Notes: generated by a model from the sequence alone, not told the origin. A stretch of DNA of 41,223 bases from an uncultured Anaerolineaceae bacterium (GCA_937897615.1 CALCNO010000187.1:1-41223); one strand, 5' to 3'; positions 8,501 to 16,148 are shown, counted from the stretch's first letter. Numbers and translations are program-made.

Positions 8501-9291
8501 CCGCGCAGTCTGCTGAGCCCCCATTGGTTTCGGTGGTAACGCCGTCCTTTAACCAGGGGCGTTATCTGGAAAAGACGTTGCTCTCTGTGCTGGAGCAGGA
8601 TTACCCGCGTATTGAATACATCGTTATTGACGGCGCTTCCAGTGATGACAGCGTTAACGTAATCAAGCGTTATGCCCACAGGCTTGCCTACTGGGTCTCC
8701 GAAAAAGATATGGGGCAAACGGATGCCCTGAACAAGGGGTTTGCGCAGGCCAAGGGGCAAATTTTGGCCTGGCTTAACTCTGATGATCTGTACGCGCCGG
8801 GGGCCATTTCTGCTGCGGTGGCTTACCTGCAGGCCAATCCACAGGTGGGCATGGTGTATGGCGATCTGGATTTCATCGATGAAAACGACCGCGTGATTGG
8901 CAGGTTCAATGCAGCGCAAACCGACCTGGCGCGGCTGCGGCGCGGTTACGTTCACGTTCCCCAACCGGCAACCTTTTTCCGCGCGGAGTTGTGGCGCCAG
9001 GTTGGCCCCCTGGACCCCACGTTTTATTTTGCCATGGACTACGATCTGTGGGTGCGCCTGGCAAGAGTGACCCGCTTCCAGTATCTGCCGGGGCAGGTGT
9101 GGGCACAGTTCCGCCTGCACTCCGATGCCAAAACCATCACCGCTGATGACCGCTGCTGGCCGGAAATGCTGCGGGTGCATTACCGTGATGGCGGCAGCCG
9201 CCTGGCGCCCATTGTGCTCAAGTATCACTTGCGCAGGCTGCTCTCTCCGCTGATCAACTGGCGGCGAAAACGCCTGTTCAAATCATCGTAG
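8497..9291 (+). CDS. Family 2 glycosyltransferase, paralogue of the 5995-6963 enzyme
   Basis: A 264-residue GT2 enzyme starting at TTG 8497, which overlaps the preceding TGA by 4 bases; GGAG at 8485-8488 is correctly spaced and no ATG gives a full N-terminus. Motifs: VSVVTPSFNQ, VIDGASSDDS and the metal-binding NSDD at 94-97, then a MDYDLWVRLA segment for the catalytic base region. Most of the first 115 residues are identical or similar to the other GT2 in this operon, including the SEKD-GQ-AL-NKG stretch, but it lacks that enzyme's long basic C-terminal tail. The two may add consecutive sugars. It is the last gene before a bidirectional terminator. Confidence 0.9.
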   Translation: MTAQSAEPPLVSVVTPSFNQGRYLEKTLLSVLEQDYPRIEYIVIDGASSDDSVNVIKRYAHRLAYWVSEKDMGQTDALNKGFAQAKGQILAWLNSDDLYAPGAISAAVAYLQANPQVGMVYGDLDFIDENDRVIGRFNAAQTDLARLRRGYVHVPQPATFFRAELWRQVGPLDPTFYFAMDYDLWVRLARVTRFQYLPGQVWAQFRLHSDAKTITADDRCWPEMLRVHYRDGGSRLAPIVLKYHLRRLLSPLINWRRKRLFKSS

Positions 9292-9299
9292 TGGCGTAA

Positions 9300-9332
9300 A
9301 AAAGCACCGGAGCGCAAAACCCCGGTGCTTTT
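9300..9332. terminator. Bidirectional terminator between convergent glycan operon and kbl
   Basis: AAAAGCACCGG (9300-9310) pairs with CCGGTGCTTTT (9322-9332) around an 11-base loop. The A-tract and T-tract flank the stem, so it can stop transcription from both sides, fitting its place between convergent genes. Confidence 0.85.
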
Positions 9333-9346
9333 GATTAATCTGCAGG

Positions 9347-10531
9347 TTACTTCACAATCCCCATTTTCTTACCGACCTTGCGGAAGGCTTCCAGTCCCTG
9401 GTCAAGGTCCTGGCGGCTGTGGGCAGCCGAGAGCATTACGCGGATGCGTGCCTTACCGCGCGGCACGGTGGGGAAACCCAGCGGCATAGCAAACACGCTC
9501 TCTTCAAACAATTCACGGCTGAATTGCTGTGCTGTGGCGGCTTCGCCAAGCATGATGGGGGTAATTGGGGTCGTGCTCACGCCGGTATCAAAGCCCATAT
9601 CTTTCATGGCTGCTTTAAAGTAGCGTGCGTTTTCCCATAAGCGATCTACCAGTTCCGAGGAGCTTTCCAGAATGTCCACAGCGGCGATGCAGGCAGCGGT
9701 ATCCGCCGGGGTGGCAGCAGAGCTGAAGAGGAAGGGGCGCCCGCGCTGGCGGATCCAATCCACCACCAATTTGTTGCCGGCGCACACACCGCCCATCACG
9801 CCAAATGCTTTGGAGAAGGTACCGATCTCCAGGTCTACTTTGCCGTGCAGGTCAAAGTGATCCACAATACCGCGCCCGTTGCGCCCGATGACACCCTCTC
9901 CGTGGGCGTCATCCACGGCGAGCATCACGTCGTACTTGCTGGTGACCTCGTAGATCTTGTCCAGGGGGGCAATGTCGCCATCCATGCTGAACACACCATC
10001 GGTGATGCACAGCGCCCGGCGGTAGCTGCCGGCATTTTCTTTGATTACGCGTTCCAGGTCGGCAGGATCGGCGTGCAGGTACTTGACAATGCGCGCGCTG
10101 GAAAGGCGGCAACCATCAATGATGCTGGCGTGGTTGAGTTCGTCCGTAAAGAGCACGTCCTCTTTTTGCACCAGGGCGGGGATGGCCGCAAGGTTGGCAG
10201 AAAAGCCGGATTGCAGGGCAATGGCGGCTTCTACGCCCTTGAATTGGGCAATGCGTTTTTCCAGTTCCAGGTGGATTTGCATGGTACCGGCAATGGAACG
10301 CACTGCACCCGGGCCGACGCCGTACTTTTTGAGGGCGTCTGTGGCAGCCTGCACCAGGCGCGGATTATTGGCCAGCCCCAGGTAGTTGTTGGAGCAAAAA
10401 TTGAGAACCTTTTTGCCATCTACCACCAGCCAGGCTCCCTGTGGGGAACCCAGTGTACGGATGCGGTTGAGTAAACCGGCTTCCTGAAGCGAACGAATTT
10501 CATCCTCGATCCAGTTTAAGCGATTGGTCAT
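9347..10531 (-). CDS. kbl: Glycine C-acetyltransferase / 2-amino-3-ketobutyrate CoA ligase (alpha-oxoamine synthase)
   Basis: A 394-residue PLP enzyme of the alpha-oxoamine synthase family, at the normal length. Visible: NFCSNNYLGLA (44-54), His134 (ELNHASIIDG) that stacks on PLP, DDAHGEG (207-213) with the Asp that binds the pyridine nitrogen, and the Schiff-base Lys241 in GTFSKAFG. Kbl splits 2-amino-3-ketobutyrate with CoA into glycine and acetyl-CoA, the second step of threonine breakdown. The relative BioF (8-amino-7-oxononanoate synthase) is the main alternative; the N-terminus and the GTFSKAFGVMGG motif favour Kbl. No threonine dehydrogenase or biotin gene is adjacent. GAGGTG precedes the ATG. 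Only 40 bases separate it from the upstream gene, so they may be cotranscribed. Confidence 0.85.
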   Translation of the reverse strand: MTNRLNWIEDEIRSLQEAGLLNRIRTLGSPQGAWLVVDGKKVLNFCSNNYLGLANNPRLVQAATDALKKYGVGPGAVRSIAGTMQIHLELEKRIAQFKGVEAAIALQSGFSANLAAIPALVQKEDVLFTDELNHASIIDGCRLSSARIVKYLHADPADLERVIKENAGSYRRALCITDGVFSMDGDIAPLDKIYEVTSKYDVMLAVDDAHGEGVIGRNGRGIVDHFDLHGKVDLEIGTFSKAFGVMGGVCAGNKLVVDWIRQRGRPFLFSSAATPADTAACIAAVDILESSSELVDRLWENARYFKAAMKDMGFDTGVSTTPITPIMLGEAATAQQFSRELFEESVFAMPLGFPTVPRGKARIRVMLSAAHSRQDLDQGLEAFRKVGKKMGIVK

Positions 10532-10571
10532 AACACCTCATTCAGAATTGTGGTTTATGCGAGCAAGCTGA

Positions 10572-12209
10572 TTATACATCCAGTTCAATTTGCGAAAGGA
10601 TGCCAGCCTCGAGCAGCACTTTTTTAATTACCTCCACTCCGGCCGGGTCAATCAGAACCGTGTTTGGCGCGAGTTCCTCTTTGAGCAAACGACTGGTGCG
10701 CGGGTTTTCTCGCAGGATGGATAACACCTGCGAATCCTCAACGCGCAGCAAGGTGGCTTTCTCGATCCTCACTTCCACTCGGTGTTGATCCCAGCGTTTG
10801 GCCAGTTTTTTGAAGGAAGCCGGAAGTGGCATCTTAAAGGATTTTTCCAATAATTGCAGCAGTTGTTCAACTTTTAGGCCACCCTGTTCGGCAGCGGTGA
10901 GCGAAGCAGCGCTCACCTGGAACCTGGTCTCGTGGGGCGTATTGCCGATGATTGTGGTGAATCTGCCGATCTGGTATCGCAACTGGCGCGAGGAATTTAC
11001 CGGCATGGCGATGGTGAGATCGGAAAGCAGCTTTGGCGCAGATTCCGATGCCAGAACTGGGGCCGCCCCACCTTCACTGAGCAAATATGTGGAAATGGGC
11101 GAGAGTCTGAAAGCCATCGGCTGCGTTTCTTTGGCTGCATAGGCCAGGTCCACTATCCCTAGCCAATGCAACGGGCCGGAAAACAGATAGCGAATGTAGG
11201 CACCGTCGACATCATCCCAGTGCTCACGCCCGGCCAGATACTCTTTGCTGCCAGCCTTACGGATAGACCAGCTGTTAAAGTCTCCTGCCGGGCGCAGGTA
11301 GTCTGGCATATCCGATTTGATGTAGGAGAGAAACGCCGGCAGGCTGTACCAGGTGTTCACGTCAAAAGCGCGGATTTGTGAAAGGAGCGTCTGGCGGGAG
11401 AATATCGGGTCATTGCGCCAGGCACCTTCAAACTCCAGATCGGGGATCATCAGCAGGTCATTAAGGTTGCTGCTGGTGCGCCAGGCCTGGAACCAGTTTT
11501 TCATCGTGCCTAGGCGCTCCGCTTGCAGGAAGGGGCCAATGGCACCCAGGAGTAGTTCTCGCCCCGGTGTGAGCAGACCGGCCTCAGCCAGCATAGCGCT
11601 GATGAATTGTGGGCTAATCTGCGCATTGGAGAAATACATGTTTGACAATGCCTGCCCCATACGTTTTGCAGACAGCCAATCGGTGGCATGATCCAGGAGG
11701 CGCGTGTTGGCTGGCTGGTGGCGCCCGATCTCTGCCAATGGCACCGGGCGGATGGCAGGCACGCCGGATTTTTTCGCAGGGTTTTCGTAGAGAGCAGCCA
11801 TTTCATCCGGGATGAAGGCGAACTCGCGTGGCTCCGGAGTGGCATCCAAAAAGGCGCGCCCAATGAGGCCGCGGTAAAGCAGGGTCTCGGTCACGTTGGC
11901 GGGGTGTTGGTCAGGTTCTTCGCGCTGGCGTGCCGCCGGACCTAATTCGCGCGGGCTGCCGTGTTTGAGGGTGAATTCACTCCACGGGAGTTTGCCAGCA
12001 TGCCCGCGCAAGGATTCCCAGGCTTTTTTGGCAGGGAGCGGCAGTTCGCTGATCCTTTCATCGGCAATGGCCTTGTTGGTCATGCAGGAAAAGAGCGCAC
12101 TTTCAATTTCCTTCCAGCCAGCAGATTCCACTTCCACCTCCCAGTAACGGGCAATGCGGGTAAGCAGGTCGTGGTCAATATTGGACAGGTATTTTGCCAG
12201 AGAAGGCAT
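10572..12209 (-). CDS. Helicase XPB/Ssl2 N-terminal-domain-like protein, no helicase motor
   Basis: A 545-residue soluble protein without Walker motifs. The C-terminal 130 residues (LKVEQLLQLLEKS..., then VEVRIEKATLLRVEDSQVLS and a repeated LLKEELAPNTVLIDP pattern) resemble the 'helicase-associated' domain found at the N-terminus of bacterial XPB-like helicases and in free-standing proteins. The N-terminal part has winged-helix-like segments (for example LARYW...AIADERISELPLPAKKAW). Function is unknown; DNA binding or a role beside a separate helicase is a guess. AGAGGAG precedes the ATG and a TATAAT lies at 12226-12231 on the minus strand. It is divergent from the PATAN gene and upstream of kbl. 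Confidence 0.55.
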   Translation of the reverse strand: MPSLAKYLSNIDHDLLTRIARYWEVEVESAGWKEIESALFSCMTNKAIADERISELPLPAKKAWESLRGHAGKLPWSEFTLKHGSPRELGPAARQREEPDQHPANVTETLLYRGLIGRAFLDATPEPREFAFIPDEMAALYENPAKKSGVPAIRPVPLAEIGRHQPANTRLLDHATDWLSAKRMGQALSNMYFSNAQISPQFISAMLAEAGLLTPGRELLLGAIGPFLQAERLGTMKNWFQAWRTSSNLNDLLMIPDLEFEGAWRNDPIFSRQTLLSQIRAFDVNTWYSLPAFLSYIKSDMPDYLRPAGDFNSWSIRKAGSKEYLAGREHWDDVDGAYIRYLFSGPLHWLGIVDLAYAAKETQPMAFRLSPISTYLLSEGGAAPVLASESAPKLLSDLTIAMPVNSSRQLRYQIGRFTTIIGNTPHETRFQVSAASLTAAEQGGLKVEQLLQLLEKSFKMPLPASFKKLAKRWDQHRVEVRIEKATLLRVEDSQVLSILRENPRTSRLLKEELAPNTVLIDPAGVEVIKKVLLEAGILSQIELDV

Positions 12210-12225
12210 AAGGCGCTCCTCTTTG

Positions 12226-12231
12226 ATTATA
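12226..12231 (-). promoter_or_regulatory. Candidate -10 box for the XPB-N-like gene
   Basis: TATAAT on the minus strand, 17 bases before the start codon. No good -35 is visible at 16-18 bases, so only the -10 is supported. Confidence 0.35.
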
Positions 12232-12241
12232 CTCAGTGAAA

Positions 12242-12270
12242 TTGACGCAACCCTGCCTTAACTGTATAAT
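12242..12270 (+). promoter_or_regulatory. Sigma-70-type promoter of the PATAN-GTPase-V4R operon
   Basis: TTGACG (12242-12247), 17-base spacer, TATAAT (12265-12270), 32 bases before the start codon at 12303. One of the best matches to consensus in the window. Confidence 0.75.
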
Positions 12271-12302
12271 TTCAGCATCAAGGAACGGTGTATTAGAAAA
12301 TC

Positions 12303-13118
12303 ATGGCCCTCAAAGGCAATTTACGCGACTTTTCCATACTTCAATTGCTGAACCTGATCAACCTGGCGAACAAGACCGGGGCGCTTTACATTGAAGGCCC
12401 CTTAAGCAACGCCCACATTGTTTTCCGCGAAGGTAAGCTTGGCTTTGCAGAATTTGGTGCGGATTCTACTCCCTTGCTTCAGGAGCTGGTGGAGCACAGG
12501 GTAATCACTTCTGCGCAGGCGCGCCTCATTGCCGGCCGCAACAGCACCACCAATGATAAAGAGATGGGGCTTTTCCTGATGAATGCAGGCTACCTGGCGC
12601 AGGAACAGATTATTGATACCCTTGGATTGATCTACTCTGATGTTGTGCGCCAGTTGTTTGCCTGGGCAGACGGCTTTTTCCATTTTGAAGTTGGCGAGCT
12701 CGTCCCTGTTGAAAAGATCCCCATCCGGCTTGACCTTGAGAATCTGATCATTGAGGGGGCCAGGCAGGCGCAGGAATTGGAGGAACTCAAGAGTGAGATC
12801 CCCAGCCTAGAAATGGCGCTCAAGTTCACCGACCGCCCCGGCACAAACATCCGCGATGTCAATCTTTCGGTTGAAGAGTGGCGCGTGGTGGATTTTGTCA
12901 ATCCTAAAAATACCATTCAGCAAATTGCCAAAGCCAACCAGATGAACGACCTGGAAATCCGGCGGGTAGTGTACGCGCTCCTGCAGGCAGGCCTGGTGGA
13001 GATGATCCGGCCCGGGGGTTCATCACTTGTCTTTACCGGCAAGATGTTCCCCACCCAGGACCCGGTGGAGCAAAAGTCACTGGTCAACCGTTTGATCACC
13101 AAAATCCGTTCGATATAA
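12303..13118 (+). CDS. PATAN-domain (DUF4388) protein
   Basis: A 271-residue protein that opens with MALKGNLRDFSILQLLNLI and NKTGALYIEG...IVFREGKLGFAEFG, the pattern of the PATAN/DUF4388 domain (about 1-110), which occurs in bacterial signalling proteins, often beside GTPases and response regulators. The C-terminal part (about 190-245, NPKNTIQQIAKANQMND...VYALLQAGLVE) reads as a winged-helix-like domain usual in this family. There is no membrane segment. It has its own consensus promoter and is followed after 15 bases by a small GTPase gene, so the proteins likely work together. PATAN proteins are proposed to be protein-protein interaction adaptors; the output here is unknown. Confidence 0.8.
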   Translation: MALKGNLRDFSILQLLNLINLANKTGALYIEGPLSNAHIVFREGKLGFAEFGADSTPLLQELVEHRVITSAQARLIAGRNSTTNDKEMGLFLMNAGYLAQEQIIDTLGLIYSDVVRQLFAWADGFFHFEVGELVPVEKIPIRLDLENLIIEGARQAQELEELKSEIPSLEMALKFTDRPGTNIRDVNLSVEEWRVVDFVNPKNTIQQIAKANQMNDLEIRRVVYALLQAGLVEMIRPGGSSLVFTGKMFPTQDPVEQKSLVNRLITKIRSI

Positions 13119-13133
13119 CGAAGGACCCGATCT

Positions 13134-13676
13134 ATGCAAACTCAGACTGTAAAAATAGTCATTACCGGCCCCTTCAATTCAGGCAAAACTGAACTGATCC
13201 GTTCGGTAAGCGAGATCGATGTAGTTTCGACGGAGAAAAAAGTATCCTCAGACGGTGAGGCAGTTAAGGAGAATACCACCGTCGCGATGGATTTTGGCCG
13301 CATCACCGTGGATGATGACCTGGTGCTGTTCCTCTTTGGCACGCCGGGCCAAAAACGTTTTGACTTTATGTGGGAAATTCTTTCGGAAGGAATGCTGGGC
13401 TTCATTGTGATGATCGACAGCACCCGGCCGGAAACTTTCAAGGAAGCACGCAGCATCCTCGAGACGTTCAGAGCGTATGCGCCAACCCCTTATCTTGTGG
13501 CTGCCAATAAACAGGATTTGCCGGATGCCTGGGAGATGGAGGACATCCGTCTGGCGTTGCGGCTTGACCCGGCGATCAAAATTCTCCCCTGCGTGGCGAA
13601 GAAAAAAAGTTCGGTGAAAACCGTTTTGCTGGAATTGCTTTACAGTATCCTTGAAGAAATGGACAGAACCCGTTGA
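13134..13676 (+). CDS. COG2229-type small GTPase (Rab/MglA/CvnD-like)
   Basis: A 180-residue GTPase. G1 loop GPFNSGKT at 12-19, G2 Thr48/49 before VAMDFGRI, G3 region LFGTPGQKRF with Gly69 where Ras-like proteins have Asp, and G4 NKQD at 125-128. The FGTPGQ form of G3 is the usual one in this bacterial group, which includes CvnD of actinobacterial conservons, so it is a family trait and not decay. No membrane anchor is visible. Its stop overlaps the TTG of the next gene by 4 bases. With PATAN before it and a V4R-like protein after it, it is probably the switch of a three-protein signalling unit. Confidence 0.88.
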   Translation: MQTQTVKIVITGPFNSGKTELIRSVSEIDVVSTEKKVSSDGEAVKENTTVAMDFGRITVDDDLVLFLFGTPGQKRFDFMWEILSEGMLGFIVMIDSTRPETFKEARSILETFRAYAPTPYLVAANKQDLPDAWEMEDIRLALRLDPAIKILPCVAKKKSSVKTVLLELLYSILEEMDRTR

Positions 13677-14203
13677 AACGAACCCAGGTTAATGTACCCG
13701 AGATGTACTTAAATGAAGGACTGATTGAAGTAGCAGGGGGATTGCAGGAAACTCAACAGGCGGACAACGCCGCTGCGTATGTCAATTCTTATGTATCCAC
13801 TTTTGGCAGGGAATGCGCGCGCGGCATGCTTCAGCGCGCCGGACGGGCCGGTTTGTACTACTGGCTGCGAGACCATGCGGAAAACTATGGCTGGCAGCTG
13901 CCGGAGTTCCGACTGCTTTCCTTCAGACAAAAGGTGAAGAAGGGGATTAACGATATTGCCGGTTGGTTTGAGCAGGCCGCCTGTGGTAAGTTTGCAGTGG
14001 ATGCCCACGCCGATAAAATGGTCATCCGCTTTACCAATGAACGCTCATTCAGCCAGATGGATTGTGCTTTCTACCTTGGGCTGTTCCAGGAGTTCCTTAG
14101 CTGGAGTGCCAGTGGGAAATTTTTCCCGGCGGCAGAGGTGCAATGCGCTCCCGGGGAACAGGGCACGCATATTTTTGAGATTGCATTGAATCCGCTGGAT
14201 TAA
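13673..14203 (+). CDS. V4R-like (4-vinyl reductase fold) putative ligand-binding protein
   Basis: A 176-residue soluble protein starting at TTG 13673, overlapping the GTPase stop by 4 bases. The C-terminal third (CAFYLGLFQEFL...AAEVQCAPGEQGTHIFEI) follows the V4R pattern: a helix with small residues, then a VxxxxC...G...F strand pair. The first Cys is present (VQC), while the place of the usual second Cys is held by Thr-His, so the metal-binding pair typical of many V4R domains seems incomplete. V4R domains bind small hydrophobic ligands or tetrapyrrole precursors and often act as sensors. No start ATG gives a fuller protein. Assignment rests on pattern only. Confidence 0.5.
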   Translation: MKRTQVNVPEMYLNEGLIEVAGGLQETQQADNAAAYVNSYVSTFGRECARGMLQRAGRAGLYYWLRDHAENYGWQLPEFRLLSFRQKVKKGINDIAGWFEQAACGKFAVDAHADKMVIRFTNERSFSQMDCAFYLGLFQEFLSWSASGKFFPAAEVQCAPGEQGTHIFEIALNPLD

Positions 14204-14214
14204 AAGCCATTTTC

Positions 14215-14243
14215 TTGACATTCACCCCCGCACAGGGTAGAAT
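14215..14243 (+). promoter_or_regulatory. Promoter of the tRNA-Phe gene
   Basis: TTGACA (14215-14220), 17-base spacer, TAGAAT (14238-14243), ending 10 bases before the mature tRNA 5' end. This is a near-consensus sigma-70 promoter, as expected for a highly expressed stable RNA. Confidence 0.8.
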
Positions 14244-14253
14244 AGGCATCACT

Positions 14254-14326
14254 GCCGAGGTAGCTCAGTTGGTAGAGCACACGACTGAAAATTGTGGGGT
14301 CACCAGTCCGATCCTGGTCCTCGGCA
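14254..14326 (+). tRNA. tRNA-Phe (anticodon GAA)
   Basis: A complete cloverleaf: acceptor GCCGAGG/CCTCGGC (14254-14260 with 14319-14325), D arm GCTC/GAGC with GG in the loop, anticodon stem CACGA/TTGTG, loop CTGAAAA with GAA at 14287-14289, five-base variable loop, T stem ACCAG/CTGGT, discriminator A at 14326. CCA is not encoded. The T loop is TCCGATC, so position 55 is C in place of the near-invariant U. It stands alone with its own promoter and terminator. Confidence 0.95.
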
Positions 14327-14330
14327 CACA

Positions 14331-14358
14331 ACACTCCCTGAGAGGGGAGTGTTTTTTT
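14331..14358 (+). terminator. Rho-independent terminator after tRNA-Phe
   Basis: ACACTCCC (14331-14338) pairs with GGGAGTGT (14345-14352), six-base loop, followed by a run of T. It lies 4 bases after the tRNA discriminator. Confidence 0.9.
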
Positions 14359-14386
14359 ATTACTGAGATGGAGTATCATTGGCGGT

Positions 14387-15217
14387 ATGCCTGAACCGGT
14401 AAGTAAATCCCCACTTTTTATGCACCAAAAAAGATTGGATGCCTGGGCTGCTCTGATCTTTCTGGCAGCGTTGATTGGCTATGTCCTATTTGTGACGGGC
14501 AGGCAACTCCTCAGTTCCTATCAAAAGAAGGCTCAGAGTACACCAACCGCCGTGATGGTTGTCACGGCCACACGCACCTTAACCCCTACCGTGGCGGCTA
14601 TGCCGACGGTAACTGCTACCATGATGCCAACTGCTCTACCAACGCAAACCACACCAACAGCGATTCCTGAAAGTCTTTATCTTGAAATTCTTGCGCACGG
14701 CCAGTACTTTGCCCTGGGGTGCGAGGCCTCCGCGGCAGTAGACCTGGCGGGTTATTACGATGTGCTCATTTACCAGTACAACTTTCAGCACGAGTTGCCG
14801 CTTTCCGATAACCCCGATCTGGGTTTTGTGGGCGATGCCAACGGGCCGTGGGGCCAAGTGCCCCCTTATGCTTACGGGGTACATGCTGCCCCGGTAGCGG
14901 CGCTGCTGCAAAAATACGGCCTGGACGTGGAAGGCGGCAAGGGCTATACCCTCGAACAGATTAAGGAAAAACTGGCAGCCGGCCATCCGGTGATCGCCTG
15001 GGTGATCGGCAACATGGTTGGCGGTGTACCGGCGGAATATACCGATTCTCAAGGCAACGTCACCATCGTGGCCGCTTACGAGCATGTGGTTATCCTCACT
15101 GGCTACGACCAGGATTCCGTCCGTTATGTAAACAATGGCCGGTTCTATGAGGTTCCCAACGCGGTCTTTCTCAATTCCTGGGGCGTGTTGGGAAACATGG
15201 CTGTTTTTCACCGTTAG
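14387..15217 (+). CDS. Membrane-anchored C39-like cysteine peptidase
   Basis: A 276-residue protein. One hydrophobic anchor at about 20-38 is followed by a Thr/Pro-rich linker (about 51-95) and an extracytoplasmic C39-like domain (PF13529 type). Gln106 and Cys112 (GQYFALGCEASAA), His233 (YEHVVILTGYD) and the NSWG motif near 263-266 give the papain-like catalytic set. Such proteins act on peptides or as peptidoglycan/protein processing enzymes outside the cell; the substrate is unknown. The ribosome site is weak. The next gene starts 8 bases after its stop, so the two are likely in one transcript. The unstructured Thr/Pro linker suits a spacer across the cell wall. Confidence 0.8.
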   Translation: MPEPVSKSPLFMHQKRLDAWAALIFLAALIGYVLFVTGRQLLSSYQKKAQSTPTAVMVVTATRTLTPTVAAMPTVTATMMPTALPTQTTPTAIPESLYLEILAHGQYFALGCEASAAVDLAGYYDVLIYQYNFQHELPLSDNPDLGFVGDANGPWGQVPPYAYGVHAAPVAALLQKYGLDVEGGKGYTLEQIKEKLAAGHPVIAWVIGNMVGGVPAEYTDSQGNVTIVAAYEHVVILTGYDQDSVRYVNNGRFYEVPNAVFLNSWGVLGNMAVFHR

Positions 15218-15225
15218 GACTCGCT

Positions 15226-16104
15226 ATGGCACAGCGCACTTTCTTTGCGACTTTTATCGGCGGCATGGCCGCTGAAGCGCTCGCCGGGCAGCGGGACGGA
15301 TATGTGATGGGCCTTACCTCAAAAGGCATCTTCCTGCGCTGTGGGGAGTTTGTCCTTTTTATCACCGACGCACCTTACAAAAGTCCCTTCAATCTGTACG
15401 TGCCCGGCTTTGAGCGGCTGATGGACGCGTTGGCGCTTAATTCTCCGTTTGAGGTGTTGCCGGGGAGCCTGCGTTTCCCAACCGAGGCGCTGCAGATCGT
15501 CACAGAAAATGCTGAAGTATGGGCGCCGGGGTTTCCGACGCTGGTACGAACTACTGCAGGCCAGCGTAAGGATAAGATGCTCGCGCTGCTGGAGCATATT
15601 TCCTCTCTGGAGGCAGAAAAGGGTTGGCTGTTCCTGCATAACCATGTTCCCTCTTTTCCGGCAGAGGTGGAAGAGCGGATTCTGGTGAACACGCGCTTAT
15701 TTTCCGACGCGTACCTCCATCAGCAAATGGTGGAGTGCCTTGCAGCGGCCGGGCACTTGCTGGGGCTGGGAGGCGGGCTAACGCCTTCGGGGGATGACTG
15801 GCTGGCGGGGTTTATTTTGTATCAGGCCAGGCTTTGCCAGGCACGGGCGTCTGCACAGCCATTTTTGGAATCGTTGAAGCAGGAACTCTTGCAGTTGGCG
15901 GCACAAAAGACAACTACCATTTCCACCAACCGCATTTTGGCTGCCGGGCGCGGCTGGGCGGAGGAACCTTTTTTGCAGGTGATCGATGCGCTCTTCAGTG
16001 GAGAGGACTTCCCGGAGGGGCTGGCAGAGCTGCTGGTGCGGTTTGGGCATTCCTCCGGTGTGGATACCACACTGGGAATCTTTGCCGCGCTGCAAGCCGA
16101 ATAA
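15226..16104 (+). CDS. DUF2877 / AllH-like protein
   Basis: A 292-residue protein with LLGLGGGLTPSGDDWLAGF (GGGLTPSGDD at 182-191), the signature of DUF2877, and FGHSSGVDTTLG near the C-terminus, also typical. Family members include AllH (YlbF), a subunit of the oxamate carbamoyltransferase that works with AllF/FdrA and AllG in anaerobic allantoin breakdown. Neither partner is in the window, so this copy is solitary and may have another role. A purine-type catabolic cluster lies about 10 kb away on the other strand. AGGA precedes the ATG; a perfect bidirectional terminator follows. Family sure, function open. Confidence 0.75.
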   Translation: MAQRTFFATFIGGMAAEALAGQRDGYVMGLTSKGIFLRCGEFVLFITDAPYKSPFNLYVPGFERLMDALALNSPFEVLPGSLRFPTEALQIVTENAEVWAPGFPTLVRTTAGQRKDKMLALLEHISSLEAEKGWLFLHNHVPSFPAEVEERILVNTRLFSDAYLHQQMVECLAAAGHLLGLGGGLTPSGDDWLAGFILYQARLCQARASAQPFLESLKQELLQLAAQKTTTISTNRILAAGRGWAEEPFLQVIDALFSGEDFPEGLAELLVRFGHSSGVDTTLGIFAALQAE

Positions 16105-16134
16105 AAAAGAGAGCCTGTACAGGCTCTCTTTTTT
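16103..16134. terminator. Perfect-palindrome bidirectional terminator
   Basis: AAAAAAGAGAGCCTGT is directly followed by its reverse complement (16103-16118 with 16119-16134). It lies between the convergent AllH-like gene and the decarboxylase operon and has A- and T-tracts for both directions. Confidence 0.9.
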
Positions 16135-16148
16135 ACTACCAGGGCAAA

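Noticed and set aside
7745..9228. Two overlapping minus-strand frames of about 260 codons opposite GT39 and GT2 genes
   Set aside because: They lie fully opposite well-supported coupled genes and show no protein family pattern.
13330..13350. GTPase inactivation, because G3 has Gly in place of Asp
   Set aside because: FGTPGQ is the normal G3 form of this bacterial GTPase group; all other nucleotide motifs are intact.
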